Shown here piece by piece: positions 42,273 to 50,642 of a stretch of 64,000 nt of DNA. A program made the position numbers and the translations under genes. The stretch is from Streptomyces flavotricini. Lineage in GTDB: Bacteria > Actinomycetota > Actinomycetes > Streptomycetales > Streptomycetaceae. Numbering within the stretch: the first letter of the stretch is position 1; every line of letters starts with the position of its first letter. The notes under the pieces were generated by a model, which was given only the letters and a program-made list of their open reading frames with translations, ran no database searches and was not told where the DNA came from. The stretch is from positions 5,261,331-5,325,330 of the forward strand of contig NZ_JAINUL010000001.1 in the NCBI RefSeq assembly GCF_020639365.1, given 5' to 3'.

Positions 42273-43907
42273 TCAGGACGCGGACAGCACCGACGCCACG
42301 ATCGGGCCGGCCGCGTCGGCGCCGTGGCCGCCCGCCTCGACCATCGCCGCCGCGGCCACGTCGCCGCTGTAGCCCGTGAACCAGCTGTCGGGGCTGCCCG
42401 CGCCGTCGACCTCCGCCGAGCCGGTCTTCGCTCCCTTGTCGGAGCCGCCGACCGCCGCCATCGTCTTCGCCGCCGTGCCGCTGCTCGCCGTCAGCTTCAT
42501 CATCCGCACCAGCTGCTGCTGGACCGACGGCTTCATCTGCCGTCCCGCCTGCGCGATCGGACGCCCGTCCAGCTCCGGCGAGACGAGCAGCGGCTGGTGG
42601 AAGACCCCGCTGCGCGCGGTGGCCGTGAACGAGGCGACGTTCAGCGGGTTCATGGTGATCCGGCCCTGTCCGATGTACTCGGCGGCCGCCTCGGCGCCCT
42701 TCGCCTCCGGCACCTGGCCGTCGGCCGATCGGATGCCCGTCTTCCAGTTGTCCAGCCCGAGGCCGAAGACCTCCCGGGCCTCCTTCGCCAGCGCCGAGTC
42801 GTCGTCGACGTCGTCGATCTGCTTGATGAAGGCGGTGTTGCAGGACTTGGCGAAGCTGGTTGCGAAGTTCGCGCCCGGCAGTTCGAAGTTGTCCAGATTG
42901 TGGAACGTACGGCCGCCCCAGGAGGCGTCCTTGGTGCACTCCGCGGGCCGGTCGGCCGCCGCCTTGCCCCGGTCGATCAGCATCGCCGCCGTCACGATCT
43001 TCATCGTCGAGCCCGGGGCCCGCCGCCCCTCCATCGCCGCGTTGAAGCCGTCCTTGCGGTTGTTGGCGACGGCCAGGACGTGCCCGTTGCTCGGCTGGAC
43101 CGCGACCACCGAGGACTCCGGGTACTTGGCGACGGCCTTCTCGGCCGCCGCCTGCACCTTGGCGTCCAGGTACGTCTTCAGCGTGCTCGGCTCCCCTTCC
43201 ACCAGCGTGAGCAGGGTCCGCCTGGGCGCGTCCTGGGCGGCCGGCTCGATCCACAGCTCCGCCCCGGTCCTGCCGCCGGTCTTGCCCCCGTACGTCTGGC
43301 GCAGCTGGTCGAGGACCGGCCGGAGCGAGGGGTACTTCTCGGCGCTGAGCTCCTCGCCGTTGTGGTCCACGGCCTTGACCGGCGGGGCCGCGGGCGCGCC
43401 CGCGCGCAGCTTCTCGTCCTTCTGCAGCTGCGGGTGGATCACCGAGGGCTGCCAGTCGACGAGCGGCTTCCCGCTGGTCAGCCCACGTACGACGGTCAGC
43501 TTGGACTCGTACGCGAGCGGCTTGGTGGCGCCCTCGTACGTGATCTCCGCGGCGACGGCGAACGGGATGGTCGTACCCGCCTGCGTCCCCGGAGTGATCA
43601 CGGCCCTGGACACGTACGCCTTGGCCCGGTAGTCGGCCACGGCGGTCTGCGCGGCCTGCACGTTGTTCGTCAACTCCGCCGCGGCCCGCGCGTCCCCGGC
43701 CGCCCAGGCCGTCAGGAAGGCCTTCGCGGTCTGCGCGGCCTCCTTGTCCGTGACGGGCCCGCTGCCCTTCTCGGCCCGGACGGCGGTGTCGCCGCCCTTG
43801 CCGTCGTCGCCGCCGTCCCCGACCAGCGCGTACACCCCGTACCCGGCGCCGCCGAGCATCGCGAGGAACACCCCGCCGACGATGGCACCTTTCGCCGCCC
43901 CGTTCAC
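42273..43907 (-). CDS. Penicillin-binding protein with MecA_N-like domain
   Basis: This 544-residue class B-like transpeptidase has an N-terminal membrane anchor (about 6-28), an NTF2-like MecA_N domain (about 50-165), a dimerisation region, and a transpeptidase domain. The three motifs are S300-T-M-K303, SCN (AKSCNTAF) and K494-T-G-S497. It cross-links peptidoglycan outside the membrane. The GTG has GGGGAGGAA upstream. A 24-bp dyad lies 25 bases upstream. Confidence 0.92.
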   Translation of the reverse strand: MNGAAKGAIVGGVFLAMLGGAGYGVYALVGDGGDDGKGGDTAVRAEKGSGPVTDKEAAQTAKAFLTAWAAGDARAAAELTNNVQAAQTAVADYRAKAYVSRAVITPGTQAGTTIPFAVAAEITYEGATKPLAYESKLTVVRGLTSGKPLVDWQPSVIHPQLQKDEKLRAGAPAAPPVKAVDHNGEELSAEKYPSLRPVLDQLRQTYGGKTGGRTGAELWIEPAAQDAPRRTLLTLVEGEPSTLKTYLDAKVQAAAEKAVAKYPESSVVAVQPSNGHVLAVANNRKDGFNAAMEGRRAPGSTMKIVTAAMLIDRGKAAADRPAECTKDASWGGRTFHNLDNFELPGANFATSFAKSCNTAFIKQIDDVDDDSALAKEAREVFGLGLDNWKTGIRSADGQVPEAKGAEAAAEYIGQGRITMNPLNVASFTATARSGVFHQPLLVSPELDGRPIAQAGRQMKPSVQQQLVRMMKLTASSGTAAKTMAAVGGSDKGAKTGSAEVDGAGSPDSWFTGYSGDVAAAAMVEAGGHGADAAGPIVASVLSAS

Positions 43908-43931
43908 GTACGTTCCTCCCCAGATCCCCGC

Positions 43932-43955
43932 GTTCTCTGAACATGTTCAAAGAAC
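43932..43955. promoter_or_regulatory. 24-bp dyad upstream of the PBP gene
   Basis: GTTCTcTGAACATGTTCAaAGAAC is palindromic except for one pair; the pieces TGAACATGTTCA and GTTCT/AGAAC are perfect. On the minus strand it lies between a TAAGGT -10-like box and the PBP ribosome binding site, as an operator would. Confidence 0.5.
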
Positions 43956-44027
43956 CTCTGGTGCGGACCTTACGCTGTGCAAACCGAACGCGTACGGCTT
44001 GTTACCAGACCGGAACACCGCGGCCGG

Positions 44028-44234
44028 TCAATTGACCGCCACCTTGCTTCCGTCGGGGAGCACGCACACGGTGCCGGCATAGGGCTGGTTGACCACCGTT
44101 CCGCCCTGGGCCGTGCACTCCGCGGACGTGATGGCCGGGGACGCCGCCGCCTGCGCCGTCACGGCACCAAGGGCGCCTGCGCCGGCCAGGGCCGCCGTGG
44201 CGAGGGCGAGGCCGAGCAGTCTTCGTATGCGCAT
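44028..44234 (-). CDS. Small secreted peptide with two cysteines
   Basis: This 68-residue protein has a Sec signal peptide (MRIRRLLGLALATAALAGAG, then a likely cleavage after AQA) and a mature part of about 38 residues with two Cys that could form one disulfide (SAECTAQGG and GTVCVLPDG). AGGAGG lies before the ATG. The family is unknown. Confidence 0.75.
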   Translation of the reverse strand: MRIRRLLGLALATAALAGAGALGAVTAQAAASPAITSAECTAQGGTVVNQPYAGTVCVLPDGSKVAVN

Positions 44235-44253
44235 GACGCTTCACCTCCTCCTT

Positions 44254-44310
44254 CCAGCATGGGCACGGCCCGTCACCGCCGCGAGCGGTGACGGGCCGTG
44301 CCCATGCTGG
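44254..44310. terminator. Perfect 26-bp inverted repeat
   Basis: The arms 44254-44279 and 44285-44310 are perfectly complementary around CGCGA. It is probably the original pmt terminator, now separated from pmt by the integrated element. Its left arm touches the Shine-Dalgarno region of the secreted peptide gene. Confidence 0.8.
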
Positions 44311-44321
44311 AGGGCTCGGAC

Positions 44322-44415
44322 GCTAGACCCAGCTGTCCAGCCACATGCGACCGCGCCAGGAGTCCATCGGGAGGGTCTGGCCCGTGTAGATCGGCCAGAA
44401 GTAGATGGAGTTCCA
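44322..44415 (+). repeat. Left attachment site (copy of pmt 3' end)
   Basis: These 94 bases match 50749-50842 at 92 positions; the mismatches are at 44333 and 44408. Bases 44334-44407 are identical to the right copy without a break. Read on the minus strand, it encodes the last residues of Pmt ending WLDSWV and a stop. It marks the left end of the integrated element. Confidence 0.93.
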
Positions 44416-44432
44416 TCCTTTGGGGCGCCTAG

Positions 44433-44467
44433 GGCCCCGACCAGCCAGTTCCCCGGCAGTCGGGGCC
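44433..44467 (-). terminator. Hairpin after the integrase
   Basis: GGCCCCGAC / GTCGGGGCC, a 9-bp stem with a 17-base loop, 9 bases downstream of the integrase stop. Confidence 0.55.
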
Positions 44468-44476
44468 ACCGTGGGC

Positions 44477-45271
44477 TTACTGGGCCGTCTCGGGGCCGTG
44501 ATCATGGTCCGGAGGGGCCCCGAAGAGGCCGTCCACGGCCTTCCGGGTCCGGCCTTCGCTGCTCGGCATCAGGTGCGTATAGGTGCGCAGGGTGAACCCG
44601 GGATCGGCATGGCCCAGGTACTGGCTCAGCGCCCGGATGTTCTCGCCCGCGTCCAGCAGGACCGAAGCGTAGAAGTGCCGCAGGGCGTGCATCCCGTGCT
44701 GAGGCGCGGACGCGTAGCGCTCGCCTTCGTCCGCCGGCGGGATGATCCCGGCGAGGGCGAGGGCGGGCTTCCACATGAAGTCGTTGAAGTAGCTGACCCG
44801 GACGAAGTTGCCCGTCGACCCGCTGAAGATGAGTGACTTCGTCACGGGCGGCCCGGCCGGCGTCCGCCACGGCAAGGTGACCTTGACCGGCGGGCACAGC
44901 TTCGAATGGGCGCGCAGAGCAGCCGCGACAGAGCGGGGCAGCGGGACGGAACGCGTCTTCCCACCCTTGGGAAGGGCGAACACGTACTTCCCGCGGATTC
45001 GCTTCAGCTGATGCTGCACGCGGACCCACTCCCCGTCGTAGTCCAGCTCTTCCACGTCGAGCCCGAACACCTCGCCCTGCCTGAGGCCGCATCCACTCGC
45101 GACGTCCACGGCGGTCCGCAGGTGCCCAGGCAGCGCAGCACGTACCGCGATCACCTGAGTGGGCGTCCACGGCGCCACGCGTGGCTGTGCGGGCTTGGGA
45201 ACCTGAACGGACCTGGCCCGGCAGGGGTTCTTGGTGATCAGCCCGTCATCAACGGCAGCGGCTACCCGCAC
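44477..45271 (-). pseudogene. Tyrosine integrase, 5'-truncated
   Basis: The catalytic domain is intact: box I Arg in SGCGLRQGEVFGL, the Lys strand LPKGGKTRSVPL, HALRHFYAS (HxxR), YLGHADPGF and the nucleophile Tyr in TLRTYTHLM. What is missing is the N-terminal arm-binding domain and most of the core-binding domain. An open frame continues to 45667, but those residues are the antisense of the DUF5919 gene and are not integrase. The first plausible start now is GTG 45271. Family members have about 380-420 residues; this has 264. It is therefore probably inactive or needs help in trans. Confidence 0.85.
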
Positions 45272-45280
45272 CGTTCGTAC

Positions 45281-45763
45281 GTGCCGGCTGACCTCTGGCT
45301 CCAGTTGTTCGGGAGGGCGGAACGGGAGATCGGCGTGCTGGTGCACGCAGGCGTTTTCCTCGCCGAGAATCCGCGTTGGCCGCAGCTGCTCAGGCTGAAG
45401 GCGGCCGGCGGTGTTCGGGCCCGAATCCTGCTCGGAGACCCGGAAAGCCCGGAGATCCGGCGCCGAGGGGAGGAGGAAATCGGCGAGGGCGTGGCCTACA
45501 AGGTTCGCGAAGTGATGAAGCTCTATCGCCCTCTGTGCTCGGTGCCCGGGATCGAATTCCGGCTCCACCGGTCGACTCTGCACAACTCGCTCTACCGCTC
45601 GGATGATGAGTGGTTGGTGAACACGCAGGTATACGGGGTGAGTGCCCCCCTGACGCCGGTTCTTCATCTGCGCAAGGTCGCCGGTGCTGAGCTGGTCTCC
45701 ACTTATCAGCAGAGCTTTGAAAAGGTCTGGTCCGAAGCAGTTCCCATTGAAGGGGGAGCATGA
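45281..45763 (+). pseudogene. DUF5919-type regulator, 5'-truncated
   Basis: The 160 codons from GTG 45281 encode the C-terminal domain found after an XRE helix-turn-helix in many Streptomyces regulators (VPADLWLQLFGRAEREIG, HAGVFLAENPRW, LLGDPESPEIRRRGEEE, HRSTLHNSLYRSDDEWL). The N-terminal HTH is absent; upstream sequence belongs to the integrase on the other strand. The frame opens without a ribosome binding site. The stop overlaps the NUDIX start (ATGA), the usual partner arrangement. Confidence 0.75.
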
Positions 45764-46233
45764 GCCGCCGTACTGACTATTTCGACGATCCCAACGCGCC
45801 GAAAGCTAACAACATCGTGCCCGCAGTTACGGCGTTCGTCGTCAACGATGCGGGCGATGTACTGATGGAGCGGCGATCGGACAACGGCCGTTGGGGCATG
45901 CCGGGCGGCGTCCAGGACATCGGGGAGAACATCGCGGGAACGGTGGTCCGGGAGGTCCTGGAGGAAACCGGGGTCCTCGTCGAGGTTGTCGGCCTGGTGG
46001 GTATCTTCACCGACCCCGGGCATGTCATCGCGTTCGCGGATGGGGAAGTGCGGCAAGAGTTCTCGCTCTGCTTCCGGGCACGACCGGTCAGCGGTGAGAT
46101 CAAGGTGAGTTCGGAATCCCTGGAGGTCCGGTGGATTCCCCGAGCGGAGATCGAGTCCCTTGACGTATCGCCCACCACCCGTCGGCGGCTGACGGAAGGC
46201 TTCCGGGACTCACCGCTTCCCCTGATCAGCTGA
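45760..46233 (+). CDS. NUDIX hydrolase
   Basis: This 157-residue protein has a complete Nudix box, G-x5-E-x7-RE-x2-EE-x-G, in GVQDIGENIAGTVVREVLEE. It would cleave a nucleoside diphosphate derivative. pSAM2 Pif, an immunity factor against redundant transfer, is also a NUDIX protein, so a role in element biology is possible. It is overlapped by the truncated DUF5919 gene. Confidence 0.88.
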   Translation: MSRRTDYFDDPNAPKANNIVPAVTAFVVNDAGDVLMERRSDNGRWGMPGGVQDIGENIAGTVVREVLEETGVLVEVVGLVGIFTDPGHVIAFADGEVRQEFSLCFRARPVSGEIKVSSESLEVRWIPRAEIESLDVSPTTRRRLTEGFRDSPLPLIS

Positions 46234-46789
46234 GCTCAGACCGCTCTGTCTCCAAGCTGCGCTGACGTACCCGGGCGACCCGGGCCAGCAGCTCCGGTCG
46301 AGCCGCGGATACGGCCCGGAACACGACGTGATCCGGGCCGTATCGGTCGAGTACCTCGGTCAGCCGCTCCGCCGGATCAACGAGCGCGCCCACGGGGCTG
46401 CTGGTCAGGTCGCACTAGGTGATCGCGTCCACCAGCGCAGGTTCTGCGGGGCCGAACTCCGCCAGTATCTCGCTCAGCCCCAGCTCGGAGGCTTCCCAGG
46501 GGGACGAGGTGTGGAAGGCCACGACACTGCACAGCCGGGGGTCGGCGCCCACCACGTCGCGCAGATAGCGCGCTCCGTCGATCATGTGCTGCCCCGTTTC
46601 CACGGCTGCTCTCGCGTACCCGACGTCGTGCGCGATGGCCGCTGCGGCCAGTAGTACCGCGTCCTCGCCGAGGGCCGGGGCCAGCGTCAGGGCCTGGGAG
46701 TAGACGCGCTGAGAATGAGCCCACCGGGTCGGCAGGCTTTCGGCAAGCAGAGACTCCGCGAGATCGTGAGCCCACTTGGCCAACTGCAT
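46226..46789 (-). pseudogene. HD-domain phosphohydrolase broken by an amber codon
   Basis: The first 124 codons encode an HD-domain protein (HSQRVYSQAL, AAIAHDVGYARA), ending at TAG 46417-46415 after LVDAIT. The same frame then continues for 62 codons of family-like sequence (CDLTSSPVGALVDPAERLTE, then DRYGPDHVVFRA) to TGA 46226. Relatives have Tyr at the stop position (DAITYCDMT), so one C-to-G change, TAC to TAG, explains it. The tail overlaps the NUDIX 3' end by 8 bases. Confidence 0.8.
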
Positions 46790-46814
46790 GTGAGTTCCCC
46801 CAAGCTGTTGAGAA

Positions 46815-47252
46815 TCAGGACGCCGGGCCCACGAACCGCCCGACTCCGTGCCGAGCGTGAATGTGCCCCGCGCCTTCGAGTTCGTGAACGGCGCGACGGA
46901 CGGTACCCCTCGCGACCCCGTACGACTCGGAGAGCTCCGCCTCGCTGGGGAGTCGAGCGCCGGCGGGCAGGTCGCCCGTCCGAATGCGGTCCAGCAGCTC
47001 CGTCATGATCCGCTTGTACGGGGCCACCTGTGACCCGCCGCCGACCTGGCGGCCGACCCCGGCGACGGTGGTCACGTCGCCAGCTTCCTCCAGTGCGCGA
47101 AGCGCACGACGGACGGTCGTGCGGGCCACACCGAACTCCCGCCCGATCTCCGCTTCGGACGGAAGGCCGTCGGGGTAGGCTCCCTCGGCGATCCTTGCCC
47201 GCAGGGCCTCCGAGATCGTCAAGTACGTCCCGCGAGGGCTGGGGTTCGTCAC
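46815..47252 (-). CDS. GntR-type regulator with two tandem winged helices
   Basis: This 145-residue protein consists of two GntR DNA-binding domains and no ligand domain. The first has GLPSEAEIGREFGVARTTVR, the second ARLPSEAELSESYGVARGTV. They are joined by a Gly-rich linker (VGRQVGGGSQVAPYK). GTG 47252 has AAGGAGGAAG just upstream. It may be the element's KorSA-like repressor. Confidence 0.85.
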   Translation of the reverse strand: MTNPSPRGTYLTISEALRARIAEGAYPDGLPSEAEIGREFGVARTTVRRALRALEEAGDVTTVAGVGRQVGGGSQVAPYKRIMTELLDRIRTGDLPAGARLPSEAELSESYGVARGTVRRAVHELEGAGHIHARHGVGRFVGPAS

Positions 47253-47375
47253 ACCTTCCTCCTTCTTTCGCCCCGTGCACGGCGATGCCATCCGGCAACC
47301 GCAAGTTCCAGCTTCGCACGTCGGTGTCCTGGCAGAGGGGGCTGCTCGCGGGGCCGTCCGTGTGCTCCCGCTGGT

Positions 47376-50240
47376 CTAGGGACGCATGATGCGTACGACA
47401 TCGGGCGCAAACGCCTCGGTGCCGGTGACGCGGGCGAAGCCAGCCACGGTAAGCGTGATCAACTCTGGTAGCTCGGCGAGAGGGCTTATGTCTACTTCGC
47501 TGGCGCTCTGGGCCGCGCTGATCGAGAGCGAGCGGACTCCTGGGAAGAGATCGATGATGGGGGCCACGACGCCGGATAGCGTGGTGAGGGTAGCGTCGGT
47601 TATCTGCGAGAGCCATCCGATCCGTGGACGCTTAAGTGTTCCCAGATCAACCTCCCACAGATCCATGTGGCTAAGGCGGGCTGGCAGCGCGACTCTGCTG
47701 CGGGGCAGAAGCTGCGGTCCGTGAAGCGACAACCGAGTCAGGTTAGGCCACTGGTCGAGCATGCTGAGGAAGCCGGTGTGATCTACATCGAGCCACTCAA
47801 GTTGCGGAAGGGCGGGTACACGGGAGGGCGTGAGTAGATCGAGTCCCCAGAGCTGCAGCGAGCGGAGTTCTGTCATCCGCTCCAGCGGCCCGAGGGTTCG
47901 GAGCGTGGGGATGTGGCTTAGCGCGAGCTTGTTGATCGCTGTGGTGGCAAGGCTCGTGAGGCCGCTGACCCGCGAGCAACCGTCTAGCCGTAGCTCTTCA
48001 AGATGCGGAAAAAGGCTGGTCAGTTGACCAAGATCTGGAAGCTGGCTATTTCCCCAGAGCCCTAGAGACCTAATCTGTTCTGGGTGGGGCATCTTGCCGA
48101 TCGTGTATGCAGAGTGGTTCCCGTGAAGGGTGATCCGTGTGACCTGGAGAGGCTGGATCGCTTGAATCTGTCGAACTTCCGTGACATGAACATTCGGGAG
48201 TTCACCGGTCATGGGGGCGAGTACCTGTGCCACATACTCGTCCGGGTCGAAATTGGTCCACCCTGTACACAGTCCCAAACGTACCCCAAAGTCGCGTGTG
48301 CCACTGAAAGACTTAAGGTATGCGAGTGCGCCGTCGCCGCCGATCTCCTTGGCGGTGTGGATGGAGTAGCGGGCCAGCCGCGCGGGCGTATCGGCCGCAC
48401 TAGGCATTAGGTCGAGCACGAGTGGCCCAATACTGCCTAGTTCGATCGCGTCCTGCCAGGATTGCGGCGGAAGTAGGGATCTGGCATTCGTCTCGACTTT
48501 CTCGCGGGTGGCTTCGGGAAGCTCAGTGGCGTGCCTCAGGCAGGCCAGTGCTACTAGGGCGAGCCTCTTACGATTCGTGTCCTCATCAGAGCGGGCAAGA
48601 ATGGCTTCCAACAGCACAACCCGCTCATCTTCGCGGGCATGAGCGACCGCCATCCGTACGACGTCTTCCCACTGCGCGTCGTGCGCGTTGCGGGCGATGA
48701 GCGGAAGATCGCGGGCCTCAACGGCTGCCTTCGCACCGAGGAAGTCCTGAAAGGTCCGGTGGACGAAGTCGATCGTGTCTGGTGTAGGCGTGCGCAGCAG
48801 GCCGCTCCGCCGCAGTAGGTGGTTCAGCACCTGCGTCGCATCACCTTGTTGGGCAACCGCGTGCATCGACTTCAGGGCCTCGGCCATGATGGCCAGCGCG
48901 GTGTCATGAGGCATCTCCGTTTGGCTGTTGCGGACCAGCCAGTACGCAAGCTTTTGGAGAAGCTGCACGCTCTCCTTCTCGCTGAGCGTGATGCCCTCGG
49001 GAGCCACGACCTCGCGTTCATGGTCCCGGCGGTAGAGGAACATCGTCAGCGCTGCTTGGTACAACTCCACGCGGTCGTGGGGTAGCTGACCCCGTCGGTC
49101 TCGGTGCAGCGCGCATACGAGCGCGCACAGCAATGGTGTGGTGGTCAACAGTGACAGGTCTCGCTTTGTCCGGACCTGTTCCTTTAGATCGTCCTCTAGG
49201 CCGGCGAGGTGGGCTTGTACTTCGGGGTCGTTGGTGCTCGCCTTGGCTGCCGTGTGCCAGCGGGTGACGAAGACGGTTACATCAGCGCGGCTCATCGGTC
49301 GGACCGTGAGCTCTCTGAAACCCGACGCGGCCAGCCAGCCCTCCGACACAGCCGTCGGGCGCGTGGTGACCACGAAGCGGACACGCTTATATGCCGCGAC
49401 CAGCTCGCGCAGCCAGGTCCTAGTCCGCTCGCGCATGAGTTCAGGAACTTCGTCTAGCCCGTCGACCAGCACGATCGCACGTCCTGAGTCGAGGACCCGA
49501 TCCGCCCACCCTGAGGGCTGGGCGCCGGTGAGTGGACAACCCACGGCAGCTAGGAACTCTTCGGGGGTGGGCAGCCCTTCTCTCCGACCCACGAGTGTGC
49601 GGAGCTGCAGGACAAATGCAACCTGAGACTGGTTGGGACTGTCGTCGGGTCCCGGCAGGTCCCCGCTTGCAGCCGCACAGGCGATCCATTGGAGCAGTGT
49701 GGTCTTGCCGCTGCCGGCCAGGCCTCTGATGAGCAGAAGGTTGTTCCGGCGCAGGGCATGCTCGGCGCGTTCGACCCGCTGCCCCTGATGGGCCGTGTCC
49801 GCCAACTCCAGGCTCAAGTAGGCCGCGTCCAAAGGCCAGCTGGAGGCAGCCGGGCCACGCAGGTCCAAGCCGACAACGGTCAGCTCGCCATGGCGGGTCT
49901 TGACGTAGTCACGGTAGCGGGTCTCGAAGGCGACATCGTCCTCCGGAACGGGCCCGACGGGTTTGGTGGCCTTAGCGGTTCCGCCGCGTGCCGAGATGGG
50001 GCCACTCGGTCCAGGGCACGCCCTGCGATGAGCGAGCAGCGTTTCCAGGTCCAGACGCAGGATGGGCGCCAGCGCGGCGAGGGTCTCCTCAGTGGGAGGC
50101 ACAGGGGAGTTGAAAGCCTGACTCACGGTGGTACGACTCAGTTCCGAACGGCTGGTCACCGCCTTCATGCTCAGCCCCCGACTCAGCCGGGCGACTCGCA
50201 GGGTTTGTTGCAGCAACGCCAGCGGGTCTGTCTCGCTCAT
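47376..50240 (-). CDS. HTH-NACHT-LRR protein, bacterial NLR-like
   Basis: This 954-residue protein has three parts. Residues about 8-60 form an XRE-type helix-turn-helix (ARLSRGLSMKAVTSRSELSR). Residues about 155-420 form a NACHT NTPase with Walker A GLAGSGKTT (K179), Walker B VLVDGLDEVPE (D260, D263), a sensor strand RFVVTTRP and the helical LLTTTPLLCALVCAL segment. Residues about 680-950 form leucine-rich repeats (SLGLWGNSQL, HLEELRLDGCSRVSGL, LRSLQLWGLDLL). Similar proteins protect bacteria from phages. ATG 50240 was chosen by the family start; ATG 50276 is also in frame and neither has a strong ribosome binding site. Third-position A/T is much higher than in the host genes, a sign of transfer. 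Confidence 0.9.
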   Translation of the reverse strand: MSETDPLALLQQTLRVARLSRGLSMKAVTSRSELSRTTVSQAFNSPVPPTEETLAALAPILRLDLETLLAHRRACPGPSGPISARGGTAKATKPVGPVPEDDVAFETRYRDYVKTRHGELTVVGLDLRGPAASSWPLDAAYLSLELADTAHQGQRVERAEHALRRNNLLLIRGLAGSGKTTLLQWIACAAASGDLPGPDDSPNQSQVAFVLQLRTLVGRREGLPTPEEFLAAVGCPLTGAQPSGWADRVLDSGRAIVLVDGLDEVPELMRERTRTWLRELVAAYKRVRFVVTTRPTAVSEGWLAASGFRELTVRPMSRADVTVFVTRWHTAAKASTNDPEVQAHLAGLEDDLKEQVRTKRDLSLLTTTPLLCALVCALHRDRRGQLPHDRVELYQAALTMFLYRRDHEREVVAPEGITLSEKESVQLLQKLAYWLVRNSQTEMPHDTALAIMAEALKSMHAVAQQGDATQVLNHLLRRSGLLRTPTPDTIDFVHRTFQDFLGAKAAVEARDLPLIARNAHDAQWEDVVRMAVAHAREDERVVLLEAILARSDEDTNRKRLALVALACLRHATELPEATREKVETNARSLLPPQSWQDAIELGSIGPLVLDLMPSAADTPARLARYSIHTAKEIGGDGALAYLKSFSGTRDFGVRLGLCTGWTNFDPDEYVAQVLAPMTGELPNVHVTEVRQIQAIQPLQVTRITLHGNHSAYTIGKMPHPEQIRSLGLWGNSQLPDLGQLTSLFPHLEELRLDGCSRVSGLTSLATTAINKLALSHIPTLRTLGPLERMTELRSLQLWGLDLLTPSRVPALPQLEWLDVDHTGFLSMLDQWPNLTRLSLHGPQLLPRSRVALPARLSHMDLWEVDLGTLKRPRIGWLSQITDATLTTLSGVVAPIIDLFPGVRSLSISAAQSASEVDISPLAELPELITLTVAGFARVTGTEAFAPDVVRIMRP

Positions 50241-50382
50241 CGGTACGTCGCCCCCAAGGTGTTCAGGAGTGTTCATTCTGAACCAGGCCGCTCATCACCG
50301 AACACCGAAACCTCGAAGGTCGTGGCAGCGAGGCGCCCCAACTACGGCTCAGGCGCCCACTACATGAAATCGGAGCCCTGTC

Positions 50383-50583
50383 ATGACCTTCGGAACTCAC
50401 GAAGCCCTGCTCGCTATGGCCGTTCTCGTTGCCTTCTTCGTGGGCCTGCTGTGCGCGGTAGTGGCAGGTGTACTTGCCAAGGCGGACGGTGCGACGATCC
50501 CCGAAGCCGTCACCCGCGCTGGAGTGGCGTTCGCAGCGGCGATGGGGGTGGCCACGGGGCTGCTGACCCTCTTCGGGGAATGA
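50383..50583 (+). CDS. Small two-helix membrane protein divergent from the NACHT gene
   Basis: This 66-residue protein has two membrane helices (about 8-32 and 44-63) joined by a short loop, KADGATIPEAVTRAG. GGAG lies 7 bases before the ATG. Similar small membrane proteins occur in actinomycete integrative elements with unknown function. It could be a leftover of the transfer region or an accessory of the NACHT protein; the sequence does not decide. Confidence 0.7.
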   Translation: MTFGTHEALLAMAVLVAFFVGLLCAVVAGVLAKADGATIPEAVTRAGVAFAAAMGVATGLLTLFGE

Positions 50584-50642
50584 CGGGGAGCAAGTTCGGG
50601 CCCCTATGGCGTTAGCAGTGACGGAGGTCGGGAGCCGCGCCT

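Noticed and set aside
43932..43955. A LexA/SOS box before the PBP gene
   Set aside because: Actinobacterial LexA sites have GAAC-N4-GTTC; here the spacing is two bases.
45272..45667. The extra 132 N-terminal codons of the integrase frame
   Set aside because: They are the antisense of the DUF5919 coding sequence and carry no integrase N-terminal features.
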